Position numbers and translations under genes: made by a program
Assembly: GCA_018902385.1 (NCBI GenBank)
Contig: JABSSW010000006.1
Location: 868,001-932,000 of the forward strand
Length of the DNA: 64,000 nucleotides
From: Physcia stellaris
Taxonomy: Eukaryota; Ascomycota; Lecanoromycetes; Caliciales; Physciaceae
Direction: 5' to 3'
The notes under the pieces: generated by a model
Databases searched by the model: none
What the model saw: the letters and a program-made list of their open reading frames with translations, nothing else
What the model was told of the DNA's origin: nothing
Part shown: in pieces, positions 1-10,436 of the stretch
Layout: every line of letters begins with the position of its first letter
How positions within the stretch are numbered: position 1 is the first letter of the stretch

Positions 1-3000
1 TTCATTCAATTCAATCGTTTTAACGATAATTGCAATATAAACGTAAACGAATTTTAATGTTTTGATTAGTTCGTTCGATTTGATCATTCGTTTGAAACTG
101 AAATGTTGTGAACAATTTACATTTGATTTTTAAACGTTTGCAGAAATTTTTCAAACGCGATTCACAAATTGATCATTTCGATTCGAAACGATAAAAAAAA
201 ATAAATCATGCGTGCGAAATACGTAATGAAACAATATTTTGACGCATGTTTCGATTGTCAAATCGTCATTTTCGATCACACAGAAAACATAATGTCGTTT
301 TTTGATTAATCGATCGATAATAATGCAAATAACGTTGTTTTTTTTGAATTCAAATAATTCGATTATAAAATTTATCGAAATATTCATTTATCGTTGATTA
401 AAAATTGACAATGATGTTAATAATTCATGACGATCATCGTGAAAAATTTTAAAACGTTGACATTTGTGACAATTACGAATGTAACGTTTGATAAATAATC
501 GCATATTAAATCAATAATAATAACGTTTAATGAGTTTTTCAATGCGATTCATGTTCGAATGAACACAAAAAAATTGATCGTGAACATCGCGAATTATTTC
601 AATCATGAAATTTAAACGATTTGATATTCATAAATTTTCGTTTTTGAAAAGAACGTTGTTTCGATTTGAACATTTTTGTAAATTTATTTTTCGTTGATGA
701 TTTGTTCATCGATCAAAATTTGACGATAATTAATGCAATTTTCATTTTTTCGATTGATTTGCATTATTCGTTCGTACAAATCGTTTTGAACGTCAATCGA
801 ACATAATTGCAATCGAAAAAACGACAACAAAATTTGTTTTTTATAAAGTTTTCGTTCGTCGTTATCGACAAAACGAAATTCAAACATTCGAATCAAAACG
901 TTCGTTTTAATATTTTTGATTTCGAATTGATATTGAATTTTGATGTTGTAATCGATCAAAATTTTTGCTCGACGTATTTAACGAAAAATAAATTTTTTGT
1001 TTGTCATGAAAATTTTCAAATTTTTGTGATCGATGTAAATTTCGACGAATTCGTCGATGTTTTCGAATTCGAATTTTCAATGTTTCAAACATCGAATAAT
1101 GATTAGAAATTTTTTGTCGTATATTTCGTAATTGCATTCGACAAAAATCATTTTTTTGCTGAAAAAAATCATCGAATAAAAAAATTTTTCGTTATCGTAT
1201 TGCGACAGAATTTCATTCAAACATCAATTCGATGAATCAGTTTCTAATATAATTTTACGATTACGATCGTAATGTCGAAATATGAAAATTTCGATAATTT
1301 GTTTTTTCAATGTTTCGAACGTTTCATTGACGAAATCGATTCATTCGAAATCAATTTTTTTTTTGATCATTCGAATCAAAAGTTTGACGAATTTGAAAAA
1401 TGTTTTGATGAAACGACGATAAAAATTGCAAAAATTCACAAACGTTTGCATTTTTTTAATGCAAATTAAACGAATTCAATTGACGATATTTTGAATTTTT
1501 TTGAAATTCATACGTAAATTTTCTGTCGTCAATATGACGTTCAAAAATGAGATTTTCGTTTGAAAAAATTCGCATTTCTTGATATCAATTTGAAATTCGA
1601 CTTTTTTCAGTTTTTGAAACATTTGTGTGAAATGTCGTTCATGTTTTTTTTCAATTTTGTTGTAAATAAAAATATCGTTCAAATAAATTTGACAAAAATG
1701 ATTAATATATTCGAACAACAAATCGTTCATGTAATGTTGTCAATTCGTCGAATCATTTGTTAATTCGAAAAATAATACATGATATTTGTAAATGTTCAAC
1801 GAACATATAAAGATAATCAGTTTTTCGTTTTGTGAATTCATTCGAAATTTATTGAAAGTTGATATGATGTTCAATTTGAACAAAAATTTGCAATCTATAA
1901 TTCGAACAAGAATTTTTTCAATCAATGATATAGAATATTCATTGCGCTTGATTATAACGTTCAATTTTCGATAATTCACACAAAAATGAAATTGTTCGTT
2001 CGATTTGACGACGAATAAAATGAACGATGCATACGATATTTTGCTTGAATTGATAAATTTTTTTTGAAAATTCTCGTGAAAATATTTTTGAAAAATTTCG
2101 AATTTTTTTGACGATAAAAAGTAAACTCGATTTCGAAACAATTGTTTCGATTTTTCGATCAATTCGATTTTGTGATCGTAAAATTTATGAAAAAATAATT
2201 TATCGATTTTTTTGAAATTGAACACGTTTTCGAATCGTTTAAAAAAATCAAAAATTTTTCGTTTCAATTTCTCGACGATTGCTTTCATGATTTTAAAAAT
2301 TTTTTTGAAATCGAAATCGAAATCAAATTCTGTTTTGATTAAATTTTTTTGACGTTGTCAATAATTTCATTTAATTTTTTCATGATTAGCGAAAATGTCT
2401 TGATTTTTTTTTTTTTTTGATTTTGTCAAAAATTGATAAACAGCGACGTCGATAAAAACGACGTTCAAAAAAACATCAAAATCGAAATTTTGTTCGTCGT
2501 TTTCATTATCAAAAATCGAAATTTTAAATCGACGATTAAATCGTCGAGCAGATTTTTTGATTAAATTCGATTTTCGAACAAAAATTTTCACGAATGTAAA
2601 TTGTTGAAAATTTCGTATGATTTTAATTCGTCGTTTTTTTCTCGAAAATTTGACAAAAAAATATTTTTATCAATTTTTCAATAGCATATCGAAAATTAAA
2701 ATTCAATATGTTTTTGAAAAAAAACTTTTTTTCATTTTCGAAGTTCTCGACGATAAAAGAAAAAAATTTAATTTTAAACACAAATGACGTCGAACGTTTT
2801 TGAATAATTTGATATTTTTGAAAATTCATCGATATCGAGAGTTTGTTTGACGATATTGATAAAAAAAAATATAATTTTTTAAACGAAATTGAACGTTCGT
2901 TTTTGATTTTAAAAATTTTGAATGTTTCGAAATGAAAACAGCGATCGAATTTGAAAATAATTTTATCGTTTTTCATGTCGAAAATGATTTCGTGAACGTT

Positions 3001-4600
3001 CATTCAAAATTTATTCAATATCAACGAATGAATTTCGATTTTGATAATGAACATAAAAATAATGATTTTCGAATGATTTTGTACAATAAATGTAAAATAA
3101 ATGACATGAATAATGAATTTAATTTCACGATTATCGAATTCGTTGACGAATTTCGATCGTGATAAAATCACGAAAATTATTTGAAATGTTTCACAAATCA
3201 TTTGCGCAATTTTTTCATCAATGAAAACGTATTCAATAACATTTGTATTCATTAATGTTTGCAAATTGTGTTCGTATTTATCAAAAATTAATGTACATTT
3301 AATTATTAAAAAATTGTTTTGAAATTTATTGAACGTGTTGAATGTTTTGAACATTGTTGAAATAAACAACATTTTCGTCGCGATTTTGAAAAAATTTAAA
3401 CGTTTTTCGATTCATGATTAAAAAAATTTTATTGTTGATATCATTAAAATAATCATCAAAAAAATTTGATCGAATTCAAATTGAAAATTCATCAAAAATT
3501 CATTCATTTCGTTGATTGTCAAAATGTTTTTTTTTTGTTTAATTTTTTTGAACAATCAAATATCGATGATTTTAAAAAAAAATAATTTCGTATCAAATGA
3601 TTGAAATTTTCACAACGATAACAATTTTTATCGATGTCATTTTTATCATAAAAAATTTTCATGATCATTTGATCGACGACGAACATGATTTTTTTGACGT
3701 TGAACATGCTATCACGAATTACGATTTTGACAATTGATATTTTGAAAATAATTCGTGAAATATTTTTAGATGTCGAATTTTCGAAACGTGTGATTTCAAA
3801 AAAATGTAATTTTTGATTCATTTTTTCAATCAATTTTTTTAAGTTTTCGATTGTTTCAAATCGATCGTTATTAACAATGATTCGTTGCAATTGAAAAATG
3901 AATTTTTCGCGAAATTCATCGATCAGATTTTGTTTTGAATAATGAAACAATTGATTGAACAACATCAAAAATTCGAAAAAAAATTTCGAAAAACGTTGAT
4001 TGATACGCATGATAAAAATTTTGAATTTATTGCGTACGTTTCGTTTTTTGTTTTTTTAACATAAATCAAAATCAAAACATCAAAAATCATTTGAAAAATT
4101 TTGAAATAAACAATGTCGATTTTACGTCGAACGAAAAAATGTTCGCGAATTTTGTTTTCGATTCAATTGATGAATGTCGTTGTTTTGATATATTCGTCGA
4201 CGAAATAATCAACGTTAACAATGAATTTGTTTTTGATCAATTGTTTTCAAATTTCGTAAAAAAAATTTGAAATGTTTTCATTGAATTTGAAAAAATTCGT
4301 CATTTTGACATTTTTATTTTTTTTATCGATGAACAATGTGAAACTGAAAATTGATATTATTGTGATTTTTAAAAAATTTATTTCGTTTTGCAATTTTATA
4401 TTGCGATTGATCAATTTAGCATTTTCGATTTTGAATTTGATGTCATTTTGAAAAATGAACGTTGTTGTAAAATTCATTCGAAAAATATTCATTTCGTCAC
4501 GCAACGTCTGATTATTTTTTTTGAATTTTTCATTTTCGATGTTGAATTTGAATTTATCGACATTGAATTGATTTATATTTTTATTTTTTCGTCGAAATAA
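1..4600 (-). mobile_element. Fossil Ty3/gypsy LTR retroelement, broken
   Basis: The element reads on the minus strand, so Gag lies to the right. A Gag-like region with a recognisable zinc-knuckle area lies at about 3519-4010. Aspartic-protease-side sequence would fall at about 2370-3000. A reverse transcriptase of Ty3/gypsy type is recognisable at about 1476-2288, including the fingers and palm and the region of the catalytic box. RNase H and integrase sequence would lie below 1.4 kb and run out of the window. The element is heavily broken throughout by the CpY-type mutation. I could not identify either LTR with confidence; a right-hand LTR, if present, would lie between about 4.6 and 5.8 kb. 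Family assignment rests on RT order and similarity; age cannot be dated from one copy. Confidence 0.75.
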
Positions 4601-6093
4601 ACTGACGATTTCTCGATTGTGTTTTTTTTTTTTTCGATTTTTTCGAAATTTTTGAACAACGAGTTATAATTTTTTACGTGAACGTTTCAATTTCAAACAG
4701 TTTGAATTTTCGAGTCACGATCGATTTTTAGTTGATTCAACATTTGCAATATCGCGAAGAAATTTTTGCGAATTCATTGTTAAAACTGTTCGACGATACA
4801 AATGTTTATCGCATGTTTCGCATCGTTCGAATTGTAATTTGCGTTTTTCGAAAAAACGTAATTTAAAAAAATGTTTTTTATCAATTTGAATGAATCGACG
4901 ATAATTTGATCATTTTTCGAAAAAATTGTTAATTGTTGAATTTGATTAAGAATTTTGCGTTTAAATTTAGAAAAAATGATCACAAAAAAAATGTTGATAA
5001 AAATAAACATGACTGAAATTTTAATGCAAAAAAAAATTTCGTTTCAATGAATTCGACAATAAATATTCAAAAATAATCGTGTTTTAAAAATTTGATCGTG
5101 AAAAGCAACGAAAGCAATTTTAAATTAATGTTATTTTCGATGAAATAATTCGTGTTGATTTATGATGAATAATTTCTGATGAAACGATGAATGTTGAATT
5201 TCGATTTATCGTATAAATGTTTGTTGATTGATAATTTGACGATTATTTTTGCAATTCGTTTTTCGATATATTCGATTTGATACATCGATTTTCGCGATAA
5301 ACATTTTTTTGAAAATTTTGTACAACATTAGAGCGAGTTAAATTCTTTGTTTTTTTTTTGTTGATTCGTTGAATAGAATCGAGTTTTTTTGTTCAATTTG
5401 ATTTTGAAAATGACGTTTTAGATTTTCGTGATTGATTTGAAATTTTGTTTATTGAATAAATTGTCGTATTTCGAGCAGTTTGAAGAAAATGAATGACTTA
5501 AAAATAATGTGAAATGTCATGCATTGATTGAACTAATACATAATTACACGAGAATTTTTAAATGAAAAGCAAATACATGAGAATTTGTAAAAACATATGT
5601 AAAAAATTAAATCGTTTGAATGCGTCAAGACGAATTTCGATTCTAACATTCGATGTGATAAGATAAAAATGTTAATTTTAGTGATTGATCAAATGTTGAT
5701 TTCAAATGTTGAATTCGATGCACGTTCGTCACATTATTATTTTTTTTATTTGATATTGTCAAACATATATTCGTTATTGAAAATCAATGACGCGAACAAA
5801 CATTAACGACGATCACGAAATTTCGTATCATCAAATTTTTTGAATGCGTAAAATATTTTGATTTGATTTTGTTTTTTGAATTTGTACAAAAATTTTTGAT
5901 GAACGAATTGAAACAAACAAAAATCGTCAATTGAAATGATGAAAAAAAATTTTTTTTGAACGACGATATCGTTTGCATCATATTCAACGATTGTTTGTTT
6001 TGACGTAAATATCAATTATTTTGCAAACATATATGACAAATATATGTTTTTGTTGACGTCATTATCATGAAACATTGAATTCGTTTCGCGTGA
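4600..6093. other. AT-rich relic DNA without a recognisable gene
   Basis: This stretch shows the same damage as its surroundings, with slightly more surviving CpT and ApG around 5330-5700. Short open frames on the minus strand (4780-5010, 5784-6015) have no recognisable domain and share the Pro/Gly-free composition of the block. It may contain the right end of the retroelement or a second repeat. I see no LTR pair, tandem array or promoter that can be supported. Confidence 0.5.
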
Positions 6094-6462
6094 ATGTTTG
6101 ATGACGACGATTTCGAAATTTACGAAAATACAACGACGAAATACGTCAACAAAAATATGAATAACGTCATTGAACGTTCGAACAAACATTTGTTGAAAAT
6201 TAAAAAAAATTTTGATAATATCAAAAATCGATATTACGAAATCGCGAAATACATGAAACGACACGCGTTCGATGAACGTCATGTTTTTATTCAAAAATGA
6301 ATTGACAAATTTCGTTTGTTGACGAAATCGATACGACAACAAAAAATGAAACAAATCATCAATGAAATTGCGTTCGAAAACGATAAATTTATCGACGACA
6401 AAATCATATTTCGTGAACGACGACGACGACATTACGAAATCGACAACGAAAACGAAAAATAA
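6094..6462 (+). pseudogene. Unidentified coding-like relic at the edge of the AT block
   Basis: On the plus strand the translation looks protein-like: an acidic start, then a long basic, helix-prone and Arg/Lys-rich stretch and a second basic stretch, all in one frame. The minus strand here is also open (6016-6477), as expected when CpY mutation leaves few stops, so strand is uncertain. The orientation is opposite to the retroelement to its left, which suggests a separate relic. It is broken and carries the same mutation signature. I do not recognise a family. Confidence 0.35.
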
Positions 6463-6834
6463 ATAAATAATTAGCAATACAAAAAATCAAAACATCAAAA
6501 AACATTATACAAAAATTCGATAACGACGAAATGCGACGACGAAATGTAATCGAGAAAAAATGAGATTTTCGTTGTTTATTATGAGAGTCACACCGAAAAT
6601 ACCTGAGACGCGATTTGCATATGATGAAGATTGCAGTGGCTGGGCAGGCTTCTCTAGTAATACTAAAAAATAAAAAACGCCTGCAGTATAACGGCTCCCA
6701 GAATGGAAAGTCTAAGCGAACCTCTTCTGCAACTTCATTCAAGACGAGCTTTGCCTTGGACCCGCAAACTGTTACCCGTATCACAACCTCATCCTTCCCG
6801 TAAATGATCAATTGACTATTGTGTGGACTTGATC

Positions 6835-7753
6835 ATGCTTTCACGACAAGTGAGGGCACTTGCCTCGCGCTCCGCTGCCCAACGGAGCAGTATACCCAGT
6901 GCGCCTCTACGAGCCTACGCCCAAGTAGCCTCCACACAAGACACAAAGCCTCCAGTCGCAGTGTACGGCATTGATGGCACTTATGCAAGTGCACTGGTAT
7001 GACAGTTCTCCCAAGCTCTCTTCCTGTTCGCAAGCTCTCCAAACAGCTGGGTACGAGACTAACGTTCCCGACTCTCAGTACACGGCAGCCGCCAAAACCT
7101 CTTCCCTCGAACCCACCGCCCGCGCTCTCACAACTCTGTCGGAAGTCTTCAAGAGAGACCCCAAGCTACCCACCATCCTCGGCGCTCCTACTTTAACCCC
7201 GAGTGATAAATCCCAGATCGTGCAAGAGCTTCAGAAGCATATGGGCAACATTGAGAAGGGCGACACGGTGAAGAACTTCATGAAGACTCTTGCCGATAAC
7301 AACCGGCTGGGTATATTAGAGGGCGTTTGTGAGAAGTTTGCGGTACTGATGGGGGCTGCGAAAGGGGAATTGGAGATGGTGGTGCAGAGTGCTAGTGTAA
7401 GTCATTGGGTAGAGGATCGTAGAAGGATATAAAGGAAAATACGTAAAGTGGGTCAATTAGGGAATACGCTTGCTGACGTTTCATGGGACGCAGAAACTCG
7501 ACAACAAGACGCTGCAGAGGCTGGAGACCGCCGTAGCCAAGTCAGAATATAGCCAGGGCAAGAAGCTGAAAGTTGTAACAAAGGTTAGCAGCGTCGAGGG
7601 CAATATCCTACACATTGGAGTTTAGGCTAATTGTGGTAGATCAATCCGGATATCATGGGGGGCTTAGTGGTAGAAATTGGGGACAGGACGATCGATCTTA
7701 GCGTCTCTGCAAAGATCACGAAGATGAACAAGCTGTTGACTGATTCACTATGA
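6835..7753 (+). CDS. ATP5: Mitochondrial F1Fo ATP synthase subunit 5 (OSCP)
   Basis: OSCP joins the F1 head to the peripheral stalk of mitochondrial ATP synthase. Four exons fit: 6835-6996, 7079-7396, 7494-7583 and 7640-7753, giving 227 residues, normal for the family. The first ~30 residues are basic and Ser/Arg-rich, as in a mitochondrial targeting peptide. Family signatures are the segment VYGIDGTYASAL joined to YTAAAKTSSLEPTARAL, then LETAVAKSEYSQGKKLKVV and the C-terminal GDRTIDLSVSAKITKMNKLL. The first intron has a clear GACTAAC branch site before its acceptor; the third ends at GTGGTAG after GGCTAATTG. The gene starts about 290 bp from the edge of the hypermutated block, whose damage does not enter it. 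It is convergent with FMC1. Confidence 0.93.
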
Positions 7754-8498
7754 GCGTAGCGGCAAAGACAAGTCTTTATTATTCGTTTAGCATCCGGCCC
7801 CAAGCCCAAATGTACCCATGCGAGGACATGTGAGCCATATGTATCGGGACTGATTGTACATCAATTGAATTAGAGATCATTGTTAGAACCATGATCTTGC
7901 AGGTCCACTACTGTCAACGCCAACAGCGAATGGCAACATTGCTCTAATCAATCACCTACGAGACCTGAACCTGTTGAAGAACTGCAGTGATCTTCCAAGC
8001 AGCCATTATAGAAGACCTTGGTGTCACCAAAAACTGTCCGATAAACGCACTCCCAAACAGGCGTTTCATGCTAAGTAGTAGCGGCTGAATTTTCGCTGGA
8101 GGCTGCCGATGTGTCTTTTGAGTAGCTAGTTCAACATCCACAGACTCGCAGGTTGCTTCTGGAATGGCGGAGTGAAATGTCAAGAACCTGGAATCGGGCA
8201 ATAAGGTAGAGGCGCCTGGTAATCCCCCGAATGCTTGCCAGGCTTTGTCGAAGCGAGCAAAGGAGAGCTTCGTGTAATTGCAGGTGTCCTCTCCAATTGC
8301 TAGACCGCTATGCCTTCTGCAATGGGTTGGGAATGATGGGATGCGACTTGAAGACTTCGTCCATATCTTTCGACGGCTTTCTGGAACCTCGAAACATTCA
8401 TGTGTCTGCATAATTCTGTTCCACTCCACCAGTCACCGGTAGTTGCAGAATGTTCTTTCTTTCTGAACTTTCTCATCGTCATCGTCGTCGGCTCCTAA
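7754..8498. other. Convergent intergenic region with weak minus-strand open frames
   Basis: This lies between the 3' ends of ATP5 and FMC1. Two overlapping minus-strand frames are open, 7956-8429 (157 codons) and 8300-8482 (60 codons), and a third frame near 8340-8410 also reads protein-like. None matches a family I know and I found no convincing intron joining them. They begin only about 17 bp downstream of the FMC1 stop, leaving no room for a separate promoter, so 3' UTR sequence or an unrecognised small gene are both possible. Confidence 0.3.
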
Positions 8499-8819
8499 TC
8501 ATCCTTTTTTCCCAAAATTCCATGCCTCAGGCAGTTCCATGCCGACCCTCCTAGCCGTCAGTCGCACTCTCTCTTCCTCATCCATAGACATGCCAGGATT
8601 GTATCTCTCCAGCAAAGTTGCATACATCCGTTGCGCCTTGGCATACTGGAGATATTGTTCGCCCTCTTCCACTTGAACTGTAGGATCACCCGTGGGAGCA
8701 GTGGAGAAGGTCGTTCGAATGCGTTGTTGGATTGGGGATGGAGATGAAAGAGGCCGATGGGGAAGCTCACGGAGGATAGAGCGATAGAGCGAACGGAGCC
8801 GGGAAGACGATGTGGGCAT
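8499..8819 (-). CDS. FMC1: ATP synthase assembly factor FMC1 (LYR-like)
   Basis: A single-exon frame of 106 residues. FMC1 is a small mitochondrial matrix protein that in yeast supports assembly of the F1 sector, working with Atp12. The N-terminus carries the LYR-type motif LYRSILRELPHR (residues 11-22), the hallmark of the LYR/FMC1 family. The middle, YLQYAKAQRMYATLLERYNPG, is the amphipathic helix typical of FMC1, followed by a short polar tail. Length agrees with other fungal FMC1 proteins. The gene is divergent from the EngB-type GTPase and convergent with ATP5, so two ATP-synthase genes are neighbours. Another small LYR protein is the main alternative. Confidence 0.75.
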   Translation of the reverse strand: MPTSSSRLRSLYRSILRELPHRPLSSPSPIQQRIRTTFSTAPTGDPTVQVEEGEQYLQYAKAQRMYATLLERYNPGMSMDEEERVRLTARRVGMELPEAWNFGKKG

Positions 8820-8995
8820 CGCAATTGCTGTGGTGGTGATTTTCCGTCAGGCAGAGGCTTTCTCTCCTTGAAAGATTCTTGGGGTCTTGGACCTCGGCAA
8901 ACCTTTCCTCGATCGATTCGAGCAAGTCCCTTCATCCCATCCTCTCGACTTGTAGCCAACGAGCTCTCCATACAGACCCTTGTATTTTCAAGTGG

Positions 8996-10077
8996 ATGCT
9001 AACATTTGCGAAAAGGAGTCGTGGGGCACTTGAGTGGGGCGTCTATGCCAAAACCCAGGCCATACGGCTTGTGGTCTTCAGGCTGGACTGGTCTCGTACC
9101 TCCCTCAGAAGAGCCAGCACCTATAATCACCAGCAAAGTCTGTTTCCCAAAAACGAGGGGGAATCACCAGTAACCGCATCTCCCCTCACTGTAGCGTACT
9201 ACTGGGATACTGCCGTTCCCACACCATCCCAGCTTCGAGAAGCCGAACGCTTCTTCAATCGTCCCTCTCCTACACTTCTGTATTCCACAAACGAATTCCG
9301 CAATGTCAAGATCAGCTCTCTTCCGGAAGTGGCCTTTCTTGGCCGTTCCAACGTTGGCAAGTCGAGTTTGCTGAATACTTTGATGGGCCGAAATATATGT
9401 CACACGAGCAAAAAGCCCGGAAGGACCAGGTCGATGAATTTCTTTGCTGTGGGAGGAGAGGATGGGATGGGCAACCCAGGGAAGGTTGTGCTGCTTGACA
9501 TGCCTGGCTACGGGAAGGGCAGTCGAGAAGAATGGGGAAAAGAAATCATGAAGTATCTTGTTGGAAGAAAACAGTAAGACTATCCAGTCCGCTTTGAAAA
9601 TGTCAGATTCGGCTAACGACACGACGTAGGCTCAAACGAGCATTCCTTCTCATAGATGCTGAACATGGGCTCAAAAAGAACGACAAAGAACTACTTGAGC
9701 TTCTCCGGCAGAACGCTGTATCCCATCAGGTTGTCCTTTCAAAAGCAGACCGCATAGTCATGAGTGGGCCGAGAACACCCAAGGACCAGCAGCTCCAAGT
9801 CCGGTCCGAGAATCTCCGCAAAATCTGCGAGGATATCCGCAGGGATATTCAACCTGCCGATAGCGATATGCCCGTGGCCCTGGGCGAGCTGATAGCGTGT
9901 AGTGCTGAAAAATCTATCAATGGTAAAAGACTTGGAATTAATCATTTGCGCTGGGCAGTGCTAGCAGCTACAACCACCCATAGTCCCGGAAGAATGGTCA
10001 CTAAGAAGCTCCTGACTCATGATCACAGCGGTCAGTCGAATACAAATCACGACAGGAATCGTCCGCCTCCGTCTTAA
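8996..10077 (+). CDS. Mitochondrial EngB/YihA-type GTPase (MRX8-like)
   Basis: A TRAFAC GTPase of the EngB (YsxC) family, which in bacteria acts in large-subunit ribosome assembly; the yeast counterpart Mrx8 is mitochondrial. Two exons (8996-9573, 9630-10077) join as GRKQ-LKRAFLLIDAEHG and give about 341 residues. The G1 loop is GRSNVGKSS, switch I region KKPGRTRSMNFF, G3 DMPGYGKG, and the G4-like segment VVLSKADR; the last helical part (SAEKSINGKRLGINHLRWA) is typical. The ~100 residues before the G domain are basic and Ser/Arg-rich, consistent with mitochondrial import. The start is uncertain: an ATG at 8879 is in frame, but 8996 leaves room for the divergent FMC1 promoter. Confidence 0.87.
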
Positions 10078-10436
10078 GGTCCGAGTCACTTGTTGTCATG
10101 GCGTCACAGTGCGTTTCTGACTCCTGCGACGAATCACCTATATTAGGTCCGCCACTGACATGTGAAGGATCCTTCCATCGTGAGGTCCCTCCTCTTGCCG
10201 TGTCATGCGCTTCTTGAGTATGGTTGTTCAGGGTCTGAGATCACGTTGGCATTTCATCAGAGCTTGGCTACGGATCCAGCATCATGCTCGAAGCAGGTTC
10301 TGCTTCCCTTTCCTCGCCATCATTGGTGCATGGCATCTCATGGTTATCCACAACTGCTTAAATCATGCTAAGATCGAGTCCTTCGGTAGATCATACCATC
10401 ACCTGACCCCTGTGTCAGTCAATCAACAGGAGTTGC
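10078..10436. other. Intergenic, no gene seen
   Basis: This separates the convergent EngB-like gene and the F-box-like gene. Short plus-strand frames (10162-10371, 10205-10471) have no recognisable features and the second overlaps the end of the next gene on the other strand. Nothing else is supported. Confidence 0.5.

Larger units (their letters stand above)
1..6545. repeat. AT-rich hypermutated relic block (RIP-like, CpY context)
   Basis: The block is extremely AT-rich and ends abruptly near 6545, where normal sequence begins. On both strands C is kept almost only before A or G and G almost only after C or T. In the first 660 bases I count by eye about one CpT, no CpC, no GpG and about five ApG, against roughly 80-90 CpA plus CpG. 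Open frames across the block, over 2,000 residues in all, contain no Pro, Gly or Trp, which fits the loss of CC and GG. The stretch around 5330-5700 is a little less affected. RIP is the known fungal process that makes such blocks, but its usual target is CpA. The block continues past the left edge of the window. Confidence 0.9.

Noticed and set aside
151-6477. Many open frames of 60-180 codons in the AT-rich block as host genes
   Set aside because: All lack Pro, Gly and Trp, carry the CpY mutation signature, and the recognisable ones are retroelement pieces; they are fossils.
1-6545. Centromere or telomere-proximal DNA
   Set aside because: No TTAGGG-type array or centromere-specific repeat is visible; a damaged repeat block explains the composition.
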